Part shown: positions 1 through 12,400 of the stretch, piece after piece
Layout of the letters: every line of letters starts with the position of its first letter
Position numbering within the stretch: position 1 is the first letter of the stretch
Source of the DNA: Castor canadensis
Taxonomy: Eukaryota > Chordata > Mammalia > Rodentia > Castoridae
DNA: 64,000 nucleotides
Assembly: GCF_047511655.1 (NCBI RefSeq)
Contig: NC_133401.1
Coordinates: 18,163,501-18,227,500 of the forward strand
Direction of reading: 5' to 3'
Program-made: the position numbers and the translations under genes
Notes under the pieces: generated by a model
The model's input: only the letters and a program-made list of their open reading frames with translations
What the model was told of the DNA's origin: nothing
The model's database searches: none

Positions 1-123
1 TGGACTCTGCTTCCCGTGTTCCAAAAAACAATAGAAGATGCTTTGATCATTTAAACTTGGTCTCAGATACAGTTCTTTGTTCCTTATACAACTGTGTAGT
101 ATCCCATTCTGTGGATGTGCTGC

Positions 124-147
124 TTATTATTTATTTATTTATTTATT
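124..147. repeat. (TTTA)n at a SINE poly-T end
   Basis: TTATT-TATT units at the left end of a minus-strand B1-ID SINE. Confidence 0.8.
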
Positions 148-340
148 GGCAGTATTGGGGTTTGAACTCAGGACCTCAAGCTCTCTACCACTTGAGCCAT
201 ACCCCCATCATTTTCTTTGCTTTAGTTATTTTTTTTACTTAGGGTCTCACACTTTTGCCTGGGCCCAACCTCAGACCTTGATCCTCCTACCTACACCTCC
301 CATGTAGCTTGGATTACAATGTGCACCACCACACCTGGCC
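147..340 (-). repeat. B1-ID composite SINE
   Basis: GGCAGTATTGGGGTTTGAAC...CACTTGAGCCATACC (ID half) then GGATTACAATGTGCACCACC (B1 half). Confidence 0.85.
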
Positions 341-426
341 ATGTGTTGTTTCTTTCGCCAGTTCTCATTGTTGGGCTTTTAAGTCACTCCTGACCTTCAC
401 CTATTATGAACAAGGCTATAGAGAAC

Positions 427-519
427 TTTTTTTTTTTTTTTGGCAGTACCGGGGTTTGAACTCAGGGCCTCATGCTTGCTAAGCAGGTACTTTTACCACT
501 TGAGCCTCTCTGCCAGCCC
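427..519 (-). repeat. ID-like SINE
   Basis: Poly-T, GGCAGTACCGGGGTTTGAAC, CACTTGAGCC, GCCAGCCC. Confidence 0.9.
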
Positions 520-581
520 AAGAGAACAACTTTGTATGTCCATTGTTTTGTAGTAGATATGTTCCTCAAAAGGAAATTCCC

Positions 582-798
582 AGGCAGGCAGCAGTGGCTC
601 ATGCTTATAATCCTAGTTTAGGAGGCTGAGATCCAGAGGATCATGGTTCAAATGCCAGCCCAGGCAAATAATTCGTGAGACACCCCACCTCTCAAAATAA
701 CCAGAGCAAAATGAACTGTAGGCATGCCTCAAGCAGTAGAGCACCTGCCTTGCAAGTGTGAAGACCTGAGTTCAAATCCCAGACCCGGCAAAGAAAAA
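582..798 (+). repeat. B1-ID composite SINE
   Basis: CAGTGGCTCATGCTTATAATCC, then GCAGTAGAGCACCTGCC and GAGTTCAAATCCC (pol III B box). Confidence 0.85.
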
Positions 799-1539
799 AC
801 GGAATTGCTGGGTGTGAAGGTGTATGTATTTATGTTTTTGACAGCTCTTACCAAGTTGCCCTCTGTGGAGTATAAATTGGTTTAGCCTTTATATTTCTTT
901 TGCTGTGTGCTTTCTCTGAGTAAATTACAGAGAAGTCCAGGCGGAGGAGACATGGGTCCACTTAAGGTGACAAAGTATGACTGAGTACAGCACAGGTGCC
1001 CACATGGGGAGTGTGGACAGAAAATTCTGTAGGGGGTGGGGAGAAGCATTTCAGCTGAGGAAGAGGAGAGAATAAACTTGTAGGCAGCAGAATGGTACGG
1101 GAGCCTTCTGAGGTTGATGGAACACATGGCATGTGCAAAGGTCCTGGGGCTGAGATGAGCTTAGGATTTCTAGGGGATGGAAAGAAGACCAGATAGGATA
1201 TAGGGCTGGAGAAGTCTACTGTGGTACCTCATGGGCCACAGTGGGGAGTTCAGGTCAGAAATCAGTGGATAATGCCAGCGAGGCCACTGGTTACTTGATT
1301 TCTATGCTCCCTGTGGCTGCCATTGGAAACTGGTTTGGTGGAGAACATGAGTTGACTGAGGTAGACCTCTAGGGTAAGGTGGCAGTGGCTCAGAGGCCAG
1401 TGGTAGTGACACTGGAGAGAAGTGAAGAGTTCAGATACTGTTTGGATTTGATTGTGGATTGAAGGTGTGAGTGACAACTACTCCACCAGCCGGAGCACTT
1501 CTGGTGTTTCAGTGCTGGCCCAAGCACTTTCCAGCCTTT

Positions 1540-1695
1540 CTTTCACCTAAACCTCCCAGCCACGCCCATTTCCAGGTGAGGAAATGGGCAAAGAGAGGGG
1601 AAGTAGCTTGCCTAGGGCTGCCCAGCTATAAGTGGCAGAGCCTGGGTTTAAAGCCTGGCACTCATTGCAGGACAGCTGAGGTCTTGAGATAGGCT
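1540..1695 (-). repeat. MIR
   Basis: AGGTGAGGAAATGGGCAAAG then AGTAGCTTGCCTAGGG and AAGTGGCAGAGCCTGGGTTT, reverse-strand MIR wording. Confidence 0.7.
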
Positions 1696-2335
1696 GGCCT
1701 GGGCGTGAGTCCTGACTCTGCATTGTCAGGCTCTTGGGGTCATGGCTTCCATACCTATCTGAGAAATGGGAGTAAGGCCACCTCCCACACAGGGCACATG
1801 CAGTGATCAGACCTGTTCCCAGTGATGGCAGTGATGCTGGGGACTACCTTGGAGACAGAAGGTCAGGGTGCATGGGCCAGCTTGAGCTAGCACAGGGGGC
1901 GGCCCTTGGTGGTACCGCAGGGCCTGGTGTGACACAGGTTCTTGTGTTTGTTGGGTGAACAAGTGGATGGATGAATGAATGGCTGTGTGGTTTGGTGGTC
2001 ATCCCAGTGTCCCCTGGGCTGAATCGCCCAGCTTGAGAACCACATCTAGGCATCTGGAGGAACCCCTTGCTGTCAGACCTCTGAACTCAACCCAGACAGA
2101 TTGACAGCACGCACACGTGCACGTTTCCTCTGTGTGGCTGTGAATGTGACTTTGCTTATTTGACCATACGTCTTGGAGCATTGCCATTCAGGCTTGTCTT
2201 TCCCACCACCTGGGTGAGAATTCCATTTTATGCCACTACCAGATATGCATAAGTAATATGGGTCACTGGAACAAAAGTGACCAGCTAGTACTTGTTGGTG
2301 GCATGCGTGAAGTACTCTCTTCTGTTTCCTGTGTT

Positions 2336-2970
2336 CTTTCTTTCTTTTTATGGTACTGGGGCTTGAACTCAGGGCCTACACCTTGAGCTACTCCACCAGT
2401 CCTGTTTTTGTGATGGGATTTTTCAAGATAGGTTCTTGCAAACTATTTGCCGGGGCTGGCTTTGAACTGTGACCCTACTGATCTCTGCCTCCTGAGTAGC
2501 TAGAATTATAGGTGTGAGCCACTGGTGCCCAGCTTTCTTTCTTTCTTTTTGTGGTGGTGGTGATGGTTTTCTGAGAAAGGCGCTCACTGCCCCCCAAGTG
2601 CTGGGATTACAGGCGTGCACCACCACATCCACCTCCTGTTGTTGTTTGTGCTACCAGTGTTTGAGCTCAGGGACTCATGCTTGCTAGGCAGGCACTCTAC
2701 CACTTGAGCCATTCTGCTAGCCCTTTTTTGTTGGTCATGATTTTTTTTTTTTTTTTTTGGCAGTAGTGGGGTTTGAACTCAGGGTTTCACATTTGCTAGG
2801 CAGGTTCTCTACCACTTGAACCACTCCGCCAGCAGCCCAGCCTTTTTTTGTGTTGGGGATTTTGTGTTGGGGTCTCACAAACTCTTTGCTCAGCTAGCTT
2901 CAAACCACAATCCTCCTGATCTCTGCTCCTGAATGGCTAGGATTGCAGAAGTGAGCCACTGGCACCGGCT
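2336..2970 (-). repeat. Cluster of four minus-strand SINEs
   Basis: B1-ID 2336-2533, B1 remnant 2534-2630, ID 2637-2724, B1-ID 2738-2970, each with its own poly-T or boundary. Confidence 0.85.
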
Positions 2971-3644
2971 CTTTACTGTTTGATTCTGTAGTCATCTCTG
3001 TGTATCCCCAGGTGATTGGTTCCAGGACACACACACACAGCACATATTGGAGACTCAAGTCTTTGCATATTGTAAATCCTCCTGTAAACTCTAAATCAGC
3101 TCTAGATGACCTATGATGCCTCATACGAGGTAAACTCTCAGTAAATCTGGTTAGACTGTATTGTTTAGGGAATGATGACAAGAAAAAGCAGTCCGTATAT
3201 GTTCAGTACACATATATGTCTGTTTCTTTCTAACTGTGGCTAGTTGAGACCCAGGGTATGGAACCTGCAATCTGTAGGGCCCCTGTCTGGATATCCAGGG
3301 GTTTATTTATTTACACCCTCCCCCAATCACGACCACTTAATGTGGTTTCCCTGTCATGGTCAGCAAACAGGGAGAGAGATCCTGGCATCCACTGAATGTA
3401 ACTGCGGGACAAGTTTCTAGAAATAGAATTGCAGAGTCTGAGGTAGGAGCTTTCTATACCTTCCATGGAGAGTGCCAACCCAGGTGCCCTCTCCTGCCCG
3501 AGGGCTTCTTCCCACAGCTCTGCTGACAGCAGGTTAGCCCTGGGGTGGGGGTGCCAGGCTGAAGAACATTATCCCTCCCCTCCTCTCTGATTGTGTGTGA
3601 AGTGAATATCTTGAAATTTCTTGGCAGACACTCAGGATTTTATT

Positions 3645-3715
3645 TAGTTAGTTAGTTAGTTCTGGGTAGTACTAAGGATTGAACTCAGGACCTCATGACT
3701 ACTAGGCAAGTGATA
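3645..3715 (-). repeat. ID-like remnant with (TTAG)n
   Basis: TTAG units then GGGTAGTACTAAGGATTGAAC and CCTCATGACTACTAGGCAAG. Confidence 0.65.
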
Positions 3716-3734
3716 GTTTTTATAAACAATTGTG

Positions 3735-4213
3735 AGTTGAGTGTGGTGGTTCATGCCTATAATCCCAGCTCTTTGGAAACTGAAGCAGGAGGGTGGAGAG
3801 TTCAAGGCCAGCCTGAACTATATAGTGTAACCCTGTCTTAGATAAAACAAACAAGTAAACAAAAAAATTGAGACTGGGAACCAGGCTTGGGGGTTCACTC
3901 CTGCAATCCTAGCTACTTGGGGAGGCAGAGATCTGTAGTATAACAGTTCAAAGCCAGCTTGGGCAAAAAGTTCTTGAGACCAATTAAAAAAAACCGATTA
4001 AAAAAATATGGGCGTGACGGTGTACGCCTGTCACCGCAGCTACACAGGAATGTAAGTAGGATCGTGGTCCAGGCCAGAGTGGGCATTAATTTGAGGCCCT
4101 GTCCTCAAAATAATTAGAGCAAAAAGCCTGGGGGCGTGGCTCAAGCAGTAGAGCATCTTCCTAGCAAATGCAAGGCCCTGAGTTCAAACCCCAGTCCCAC
4201 CAAAAAAAAAAAA
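3735..4213 (+). repeat. B1, B1-like and ID SINE cluster
   Basis: B1 3735-3860; B1-like units 3872-4125 (GGGCGTGACGGTGTACGCCTG); ID 4128-4213 ending in poly-A. Confidence 0.8.
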
Positions 4214-4741
4214 GATGGGGCCGGGGGTACGTGTGTGTGTACAGGGAAAGTGTCCCACCAGCCCTGCCTTACATTCTCAGCCCACTATTCCCTTGCTGGC
4301 TGCGTGCCCCGCAGACAGTCAGTCGGTTATCTTTGCACTTCCTTCTGGCTCTTCATGCATGTGCACTACTGCTTTACAGTACTGCAGTCGGTTCCCAGAA
4401 ACCTGTACACCGTGCGGCCCGGGGAGGGGCCATCGTTCTCCCACTGCAGTGCTGAAGGTTTCTTCTGTATGGAAGGACCCCCGCTGATGGGGTGTTAGAT
4501 GTCACGCTGTCACTGGGCATGTCCAGGCTCTGCCCTCCACACGGAGCCACAGGAAACACCTCACTGACCTGTTGTGTCCCCCCATGTGTGGGTGGCTTTT
4601 GCTCAGTCTGCATAGTTCCCACTGACTTGCAGGGCTCTGGAGTTACTGTAGCAAATTGTCCCATTAGAGCCCTGTGGGTAAGGGTAAGGCATATATGGCT
4701 TCTTCCTAGTATGATGCATTAAGATTTGGTGTTCTAGAGTA

Positions 4742-4835
4742 CTTTTTTCCTCCCCTTTATTGTTACTAGGGTTTGAACTCAGGGCTTCATGCTTGGTAGG
4801 CAGGTGCTCTTCCACTCGAGCCACGCCCCCAGCCC
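4742..4835 (-). repeat. ID-like SINE
   Basis: TACTAGGGTTTGAACTCAGG, CACTCGAGCCACGCCCCCAG. Confidence 0.9.
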
Positions 4836-5009
4836 CTCTCCCTAAAACACTTTAAATGTGACTTTCTTAAGTCTTTCGTGTTTCCTTTTCTATGTGCTGT
4901 CTGGTCATAGTCTTGTCCCCTTTTCCACTAGTTATTCTTAGCGATTTCTAGTGGCTCTTTACATATGACAAAGAGGGGCTTTGTCTGTGTTCCAAATTAC
5001 AGATATTTC

Positions 5010-5207
5010 CTCCATACACAGTGGCTGATGCCTGTAATCCTAGCCACTTGGTAGGCAGAGATCAGGAAGATCAAGGCTCAAGGCCAACAAAATAGCTCGT
5101 GAGACCTCATCTCAAAAAAACCCATCCCAAAAAAGGGCTGGTGGAGTGGCTCGAGTGGTAGAATGCCTGCCTAGCAAGCAAAAGGCCCTGAATTCAAACT
5201 CCAGGGT
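5010..5207 (+). repeat. B1-ID composite SINE
   Basis: ACAGTGGCTGATGCCTGTAA, then GGGCTGGTGGAGTGGCTCGA and GAATTCAAACTCC. Confidence 0.85.
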
Positions 5208-5261
5208 CTTGCACAGGCCAAGGAAGCACAGCACCACTGAGCTACATTCCTAGCCATGTTT

Positions 5262-5410
5262 GCATGGATTCATTGTTGTTATTATTTATTTGTTTCTTTT
5301 TAGAGGTAGGATCTTGCTATGTAGCTCTCACTGGCTTCGAACTCACAATCTTCCTGCATCAACTTCCCAAGTGTTGGGAATATAGGTGTGCACCACCACA
5401 CCAAGCTAGG
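5262..5410 (-). repeat. B1 monomer
   Basis: GATCTTGCTATGTAGCTCTC, CCCAAGTGTTGGGAATATAG, GTGCACCACCACACC. Confidence 0.8.
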
Positions 5411-5527
5411 TTCATAAGAGTGAAAAATATTTTTTTAACTTGTTGGTATACTTAAGCTTTTAAGTATAGAAAAATCTCAGGATTAGAACAAAGAACTCCT
5501 GGGAATTTGTTACTCTTTAACTACATG

Positions 5528-5900
5528 TATCAGTTATGTATTGCTATGTAATAAATTACCCCGAAAATTTAGCAGCTTGGGCTGGAGGTGAAGCTCAGTG
5601 GCATGTGTGCAGTATGCAGTGAGGCCCTGGGTTCCATCCCCAGCACCAGAACAAACAAACTGGCTAAGCAGCTGAAAACAAGAAACATGAATGAGTCTCA
5701 GTTTGAGATCAGAAAACTGGAAGGAGCTTAGCTGTGTGGTTCTGGTCAGGGTCACCCATCAGGCTATGGTCAAGATGGCAACCAGTACAGCAGACACACA
5801 AGGAGAATCTGCTTCCTATCTTACTCCTGGCTGTTGGCCTCCCTGTGTGGTTCTCCCTGTGTGGGCCTCTCCAAAGGATAGGTCACAGCATACCAAAGTG
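5528..5900. repeat. Old interspersed repeat split by an ID-like SINE
   Basis: TGTATTGCTATGTAATAAATTACCCC starts as at 54205 and resumes after the ID-like insert at 5577-5655 (GATCAGAAAACTGG, GTCAAGATGGCAACC). Confidence 0.5.
5577..5655 (+). repeat. ID SINE
   Basis: GGGCTGGAGGTGAAGCTCAG, GGGTTCCATCCCCAGCACC; closer to the classic rodent ID than the neighbours. Confidence 0.8.
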
Positions 5901-5931
5901 ACAAATGATCCCATAAAAAGAGTGAGAGAGC

Positions 5932-6015
5932 CAAGTGTGGTGGTACATACCTGTAATCCCAGCACTCAGAGGCTGAGGCAACACAGTGAGACCTTGTCTC
6001 AAAATATAAAAGAGA
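5932..6015 (+). repeat. B1 fragment
   Basis: CAAGTGTGGTGGTACATACC, CCAGCACTCAGAGGCTGAGG, then an A-rich end. Confidence 0.75.
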
Positions 6016-6595
6016 GGGAGAAACGGAAGGTAGGACCCAGAATAGGAGGTTCTGTCTTTTTTATAATCTTGCAAAAGATATGTGATCACATCTACTGAAT
6101 TCCATTGGTCAAAAAAATGAGTCCTGGTACAGCGTGGGTAGGGACTGAATAGCAGGGATCCTTGGGGACTGGCCACCATGCCATACTTATTCATTCATTG
6201 TAAGCCTTTTGCAACATTTGCTTTACACTTACAGATACATGTTTTCCTCTGAATCACTTGATACTAATTTGCAGGCCTTATGCCTTTTTAGTTGCAATGT
6301 TTTAGTGCAGTGTTTCAACACTGGGGAACAGGAACATCTCTTATTTAACCATCACCCTCTTATCAAAGTTAGCAGGGACCCAGTACTGTCATGTAACAAG
6401 TGCCTGATAGATATAACACAGCTCACCAGTTGCTCAGCCATCAAATGTGGGGTCCTCTTACCTCCTTAGCTCTCTGGCACCACTGTGTGGCCATTCGCTG
6501 AGCCCCTGGAACACTGTTGAGGGCGGTGTGAGTGGGCTGCTTCTCCTTAGGCAGCGCTGTTGGCTCTCTGTGTTGTTCCTGCTTTTCTTTTTTCT

Positions 6596-7070
6596 CTTTT
6601 TTTTTTTTTTTTTTTTGGTGGATGTGTGTTGGACTGGGGTTTGAACTCAGGGCTTCACTTTTCTTTTTATGAAATTTTTATTAGGATATATTCATTATGT
6701 AGGGAGGGATTCATAGTGACAATTCTGATTAGGCTTATATTGTACATTAGTTACATCACCCCCATAGTCTCTCCCCCTCAACCTCCTCCCTGCCCCATGT
6801 GAAGCAATGCAAGAGGTTTCTTTGTTCTGTTTCATTAGGTATATGAAGTTCATCAACCATATACCCTCACCTTGATCTCCTTAGGGTTTCATTCTTGCAA
6901 AGCAGGTGCATTACCGCGTGAGCCACACCTCCAGTCAGTTTTGATCTGGTTATTTTGGAGATGAGGTCTCTTGAAGTATTTGCCCTGACTGGCCTCGAAC
7001 CTCAATCCTTCCGATCTCACTTAGCCTCCAAAATAGCTAGTATTACAGGTGTGAGCCACTAGCATCCAGC
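6596..7070 (-). repeat. B1-ID SINE interrupted by an L1-like insert
   Basis: 6596-6660 and 6884-7070 are two parts of one SINE; the insert is at 6661-6883. Confidence 0.75.
6661..6883 (-). mobile_element. L1-like 3' fragment inserted into a SINE
   Basis: AT-rich sequence starting T-rich on the + strand (a minus-strand poly-A tail) and unlike the SINEs interrupts a minus-strand B1-ID unit. Flanks GGGCTTCACTT (6650-6660) and GGGTTTCATTC (6884-6894) are diverged copies of one target. The size, tail and target duplication fit a 5'-truncated L1 insertion; the family is inferred. Confidence 0.6.
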
Positions 7071-7176
7071 CCCCACTTGTCCTATTGTAAATGCTTCCCA
7101 GTATATATCCCTGTGAGCAAGTGCCTGAATGTTCTTTGTTTTCTTTTCTTTTTCTTTCTTTCTCTCTCTGACTTCC

Positions 7177-7268
7177 TTTTTTTTTTTTTACCCCCAGTGC
7201 TGAGGATCAAACCCAGGGCCTCATGCATGCTAACCAGACTCTCTACCACTAAGTTACATCCCCAACCC
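7177..7268 (-). repeat. ID SINE
   Basis: Poly-T, CCCAGTGCTGAGGATCAAAC, CCACTAAGTTACATCCCC. Confidence 0.75.
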
Positions 7269-8860
7269 TTTCTTCTCTTCTCAAAAATTTAAAAGTAAAA
7301 TACAGCTTATTCTTTCCAAAAAGATTGCAAGGTCAAAAATATTGAGGACACTGACCCAGCCCTCTGCAGGTTCGTGGGGTCAGATGCCCATACCCCCCCA
7401 CACACACACCCCAGCATCCCTTCTGAATGGTTAGTGTCAGATTTCTGGACAAATATTGCCAGATCCAAGATCCTGACCAAAGCCCTCTGGAGGGTTGTCC
7501 AGGGGACAGTCCCATGAGCCACACTGGGGAGCCCAGGCTGCCCCTCAGACCTTGCATTAGAGGTGGTTAAGCCTAGGGACCTCTAGGTTGATTGTTTGAT
7601 TGCATTATTTTGCTTGTGTTTGATTATTTAATTGTCAGAGGTTATTCAGGGCCATGTTTGGAAGGGATGCTGGGAGGGTCCCAGACTTGGAGTCACAAGC
7701 TAGTGACACTGTGGCAGCCTACGTGGGAGCCCTAGACAGATGCTCAGCTGTGGAGTGTGGCAGCTTTGTGGGGGCCTTGGGCAGGACCTCAAGCTGCTGG
7801 GGTCCTAGGTCCTCTCCACAGTCAGACTTGAGACTTTGCTGAGAGATCACTAAGTGCGTGGATGCAGGGAGCACTGTGAGCACTTTAATCCCAGCTCAGT
7901 CCACCCTGGCTGGACATACCCCACCCCCCATCCCCAGTCTCTGTCCTTGTGTGAAATTGGTCCAGTGTCATCTCTGTGCTCAAGCCTCTGGAGAGATTTC
8001 TCAGGTTGGTGCGTGGCCATGTGGCTTCCATCAGTCAGGGTGCCAGCCCTGTGTTGGGTGCACAGCTGGCGCTCACTGGTTGCACAGTGGCTGTGGTGAT
8101 GATTCTTAGGAAGACAGTGCAGAGGAGTGAGGCACTCCAGTGGAGACCTGCTTAGGGGAGGTCCCTGTGCTCCTTGCAGAATTTGTACAGGGTCCCGCCT
8201 AGGTCAGGCACACACACTGGGTAGGATTGCAGCCACGGTCACTGGCCCAGACCTGTAGAAGAGGCCCAAGACTCATCTGCCAGTGTCCAGGACCCCCACC
8301 CTGCGTGCTGTGAACCGGTGTGGTTGGGGCCCCCAGTTGCTCTCCTTGTCCTCCCCTCCCTGGGTCTCCTGGCCATCAGCCCCATGCCTGGTGCACAGCT
8401 CAGCCTCTGCCTTGCCTTGGCTGTACAGTGGCTGCAGGGCTGCAGCTAGCGCTGCTCCTCTGCCCCTTCCCTGCTGCTGCGCTGCTGTCTCCTGGCCTCC
8501 TACCTCTTGCTGGACTACAGGTGGTGTCCCCCAAGCTGTCCCCACCGCTGCTTCCTCCGCTGCTGCCACCTCCAAACCCTGCAGAGCTCGCCTTCATCTG
8601 GGGGAACAGAAGGGGTGCAGTGGGGCAGGAGAGGGAAAATGAGAGGGCAGAGAAATGTGGGGGAGATGGGGTAGGGGTAGGCGGGGTGAGGAGGGAGCTG
8701 AGAAGGATGAGGGAAGGGTGGTCAGGGTGGGGTCTAATCCTCAGGACTGAGGTAGGCAGAGAGGAGTTTGGCTGCAGGGTGGCTGGGGTCCCAGTGTCGG
8801 GGAGATGGGAGTCAAGGCTGGTCTGACCCCGCCCCTCCCTCTCCCTCCCTCCCTGCCCAG

Positions 8861-9496
8861 ATCCCCGCAGCAGCTCCACTGAAGGGCCCCGGCCCCGCCT
8901 CGTCCCCATCACTACCTCACCAGGCTCCCCTGGGAGACAGCCCTCACCTGCCCTCCCCGCACCCAGCCCGGCCCCCTTCCCGCCCGCCCTCCCGCCCCCA
9001 CTCCCGCCCTCCCTCCCAGCCCCAGAGCTTGTCCCGCCCGCCCTCCGAGCCGGCCCTGCACCCCTGTCCCCCGCCTCAGGGCCCCCCCACTCTGCCTGGC
9101 ATCTTTGTTATCCAGAATCAACTGGGCGCCCCCCCACCCTCCAGCACCCCAGCCCCCACTGCCCCAGGCCCACCCCAGCCCCCTCTGCGTCCCCCCTCCC
9201 AGCCACCCGAGGGACCGCTGCCCCCAGCCCCCCACCTTCCCCCGGCCTCCACCCCCTCTACTGTGGCCTCCTCGTCTGAGACGTCCACCAGGTTACCAGC
9301 CCCCACGCCGCCCGACTTCCAGCTGCAGTTCCCGCCTGGCCAGGGGCCCCACAAGTCCCCCACTCCCCCACCGACCCTCCACCTGGTCCCCGAGCCCGCA
9401 GTGCCACCCCCACCGCCTCCTCGGACCTTCCAGATGGTGACCACCCCCTTCCCAGCACTGCCCCAGCAGAAGGCGCTTCTGGAGAGATTCCACCAG
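8861..9496 (+). CDS. BICRA: BICRA coding exon a (first in window)
   Basis: A pyrimidine tract and CAG precede 8861, and CAG|GTAACG closes the exon. It is 636 nt, phase 0 at both ends. It encodes a proline-rich linker (IPAAAPLKGPGP to ALLERFHQ) with no folded domain. The reading frame is open 93 nt upstream of the acceptor, but that part is intronic because the human-like protein resumes exactly at the acceptor. Confidence 0.95.
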
Positions 9497-12400
9497 GTAA
9501 CGAGAGGCGGGGACAGCCGGCCAGCCCGCCCCCAGAGCCCCGCCCTGCTGGGACGGCCCCGCCCACATGTAGCTGCCCTTCCCCCTCCGTCCGTCCGTAC
9601 TTACGGGTGCCGGCATCCCTCAACCACCTGTCCCTCCTCAGGTGCCGTCCGGGATCATTCTCCAGAACAAGGCTGGGGGAGCCCCTGCCGCGCCGCAGAC
9701 CTCCGCCAGCCTGGGGCCCCTGGCTAGCCCCACTGCCTCAGTGCTGGTCAGTGGGCCGGCCCCACCCGGGACCCCCACCGCTGCCAGCCACCCCCCTGCC
9801 TCGGCACCCATGGCCACCGCAGGTAGGAGAGAGCCCACTTGGAGAAACCTGGAGGGTAGGGGATTGGGGTGAGGGTGGCTGGAGGAGAGGCTGGGGCAGA
9901 CCAGTCCTCAGGGCAGGTGGAGGAGGCGGGGCTGACAGAGCCAAGGCCAAAGGGCCACATGGTAAGCTGTGGGGCGAGGTCGGGGCTCAGGTTCAAGGAG
10001 GGCCCTGTCTCCCTCACCCACCCAGGCCTCCCTCCTCTGCTTCCTGCCGAGAGCAAAGCTTTTGCCAGCAATCTTCAGACCTTGAGTGTGGCTAAGGCTG
10101 CTGTGCCAGGGCCAGGGAAGTCCTCTGGGCTGCAGGTAAGGGGGCCTTGGAGCAGGGAGGAGGGCAGGACCATGACTGGGACCCAGGAAATGGCCTGCAG
10201 GGGAAGGATGAGTTGGGACCATCGGTCAGAGGCAGCCTTAGCTGTCCAACTAGGGCAGGAAGGGGCAGGGGGCCACTGTCAGCTCAGAAATTAAACACCC
10301 AAGCAGCTGGAATGACACAGGCACCAGCACAGCTGGGTGACAATGTGAGAGACATCCAAGGTGGGAACAGGGGATGCTAAGATAGAAGGAGTGGGGACAG
10401 TATATAAGAGCAGTACTACAAGGTGGTCACTCAGGACAGGAGAGGTGGGGACAAGACAGATCAGATGGGCGGGGCAGGTCAGGGTGAGCCCTGGTACTGG
10501 AAAGGAGGTAGGGAAGGTGAGCCTGCCTGTCAGAAGAGAGGACAAGTAAATGTAAGACAAGGTGGGAGGGATAGGACCCCAGAGCAGACAGAGAGGACAT
10601 GACAAAGGGGAGGCTAGGAGCGATTGGTTTGGGGGGGGGGTTGGGGGGGTTAGGATAAGGATGCAAAGGCAAATCAAGATGAGCCAGGGCAGAGGCACAC
10701 AGACAGGCAGACCAGAGAGCCTGGGAGTGGGCACAGAGGACCCAGTTGGGGAGTACTGAGGTCTGGAACATGTGTGTCACCCTCATCCTGCTCCCCAGCC
10801 AGATTGTCTCCCAGCAGGTTTCCCTCCTTTTTTTTTTTTTTTTTTTTTTGGCGGCACTGGGATTTCAACTCAGGGCTTCAAACTTTCACACTTGCTAGGT
10901 AGGTGCTCTACCACTTGAGCCATTCCACCAGCCCCCCTTTTTTATGGTACTTGGATTTGAACTCAGGGCCTCACACTTGCTAAGCAGCCACTCTACTACT
11001 TGAGTCATGCCCCCAACCCTTTTTTGTCTTACTTTTCAGTTAGGGTCTAAATTTTTGTCCAGAAGATAGCCTTATACCTCAGTCCTCTAGCTATGCCTCC
11101 AGAGTAGCTGGAGTGACTGGTGTGAGCCATCATGCCCAGCTTGTTGGTTAAGATGGGGTCTCATTAGCTTTTTGCCTTGGGCTGGCCAAGAACCAAACCT
11201 TGGTCCTCCTGATTTCTGCCTCTGAGTATATGGGATTACAGCTACACCTCACCATGCCTGGTCCTCCAGCAGGTTTCTTTTGATGGGCAGGGATCCCACA
11301 GTTGTGGCCTGGTCCTCCCACCCATCTGTGCCTTAGGCTGGAGGGAGGAAGTTGGTCCCCCTGCAGTACCTGTCACTCACCTCTTTCCTTCCAGTATGAC
11401 AGCAAGTTGAGCAGCCTGAAGAAGCCACCCACACTGCAGCCCAGCAAGGAAGCCTGGTGAGTGACAGACATTTGTCCTGCACCCAGGCTCCCCAGGGGCC
11501 CTGTCCCTCACGGCAGTTCCAGCTCCATGTACCCTTAGTCCTCCCTTATAGACCTCAGTTTCCCCTCTAGAAAGGGCAGTGGTTGGGTAGCAGTGACAGA
11601 GTGGAGGGGCCATATGTTCCCTCGGCCCCTCAGAGCTGGTGGGGCAGGACCCAGTGTGGCTTCCTGGGTTTGGGGGGCAGGGCTGGCCGAATGGGACGGG
11701 GCAGGTGGGCATTTGAGCTGAGTGTATGGAGGTGTGGATATCTGGATGGATGTGTGTTGAAGGGCAGAAGTGATGAGGTGGAGAGATGGGTGGATGGCCA
11801 TTGGTAGGGGAGTTTAGTGGGCAAATGTTTGGTGTTTGCCCTCTTTCTGCTCCGTGCGTAGCCCTGGTGAGACGCTGAGAGCAGTAAACAGAACAGAGGT
11901 GCCTGGCCCCGCAGTGGGAGGGTCTTCAGGAGACAGGGGACACTAATCTGGTGGAAGGGTCATGTGATACGGAGACACAGGCCACTGTGACAGTTTTGTT
12001 GTTGTTGTTGTTTTTTATTTTTGTGGTGCTGGGGCTTGAACTCAGGGCCTACACTTTGAGTCACTCCACCAGCCCTTTTTCTGATGGGTTTTTCCAAGAT
12101 AGGATCTTGTGAACTATTTGTCCCGGCTAGCCTCAAATTTCAATCCTCCTGATCTCTGCCTCCAGAGTAGCTAGGATTACAGGTGTGAGCCATTGGCAGG
12201 CACCCAGCTGTGTTTTGTTTTTCAGGGTTTTTTTTGTTTGTTTGTTTGGTGGGACTGGAGTTTGAACTTGCAAAACAGGTGCTCTATGGCTTAAGCCACA
12301 CTTCCAGTCCATTTTGCTCTGGTTATTTTGGAGTTAGGGTCTCTCAAGCTATTTGCCCTGGCTGGCCCTGGCCTTAATCCTCCCAGATATCAGCCTCCCA

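Larger units (their letters stand above)
1..8860 (+). other. BICRA intron (5' part outside window)
   Basis: No exon is found. The BICRA peptide that should precede the exon at 8861 (ending Ala-Pro-Gln) is absent, so the upstream exon lies left of the window. The intron holds the SINEs and old repeats listed separately. About 3000-3640, 4216-4740, 6016-6590, 7276-8640 and 8641-8860 look like unique intronic sequence; 8400-8620 is CTG/CCG-rich but has no supported reading frame. Confidence 0.75.
10136..11394 (+). other. BICRA intron between exons c and d
   Basis: The first 690 bases are G-rich unique sequence with GGGACAGG/AGGTGGGA-like degenerate repeats and a G10-TT-G7 run at 10631-10649. 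A minus-strand SINE pair occupies about 10829-11265. Confidence 0.75.

Noticed and set aside
2336-2970. Regular repeated units that might suggest a CRISPR-like array
   Set aside because: The units are diverged SINEs of unequal length without constant repeats and spacers; the DNA is mammalian.
8768-8860. Upstream extension of the first BICRA exon frame
   Set aside because: In frame but preceding a good pyrimidine tract and CAG acceptor; the conserved protein begins at 8861.
9869-10294. Open frame spanning the BICRA intron and exon c
   Set aside because: It reads through a donor and acceptor; only 10026-10135 matches BICRA.
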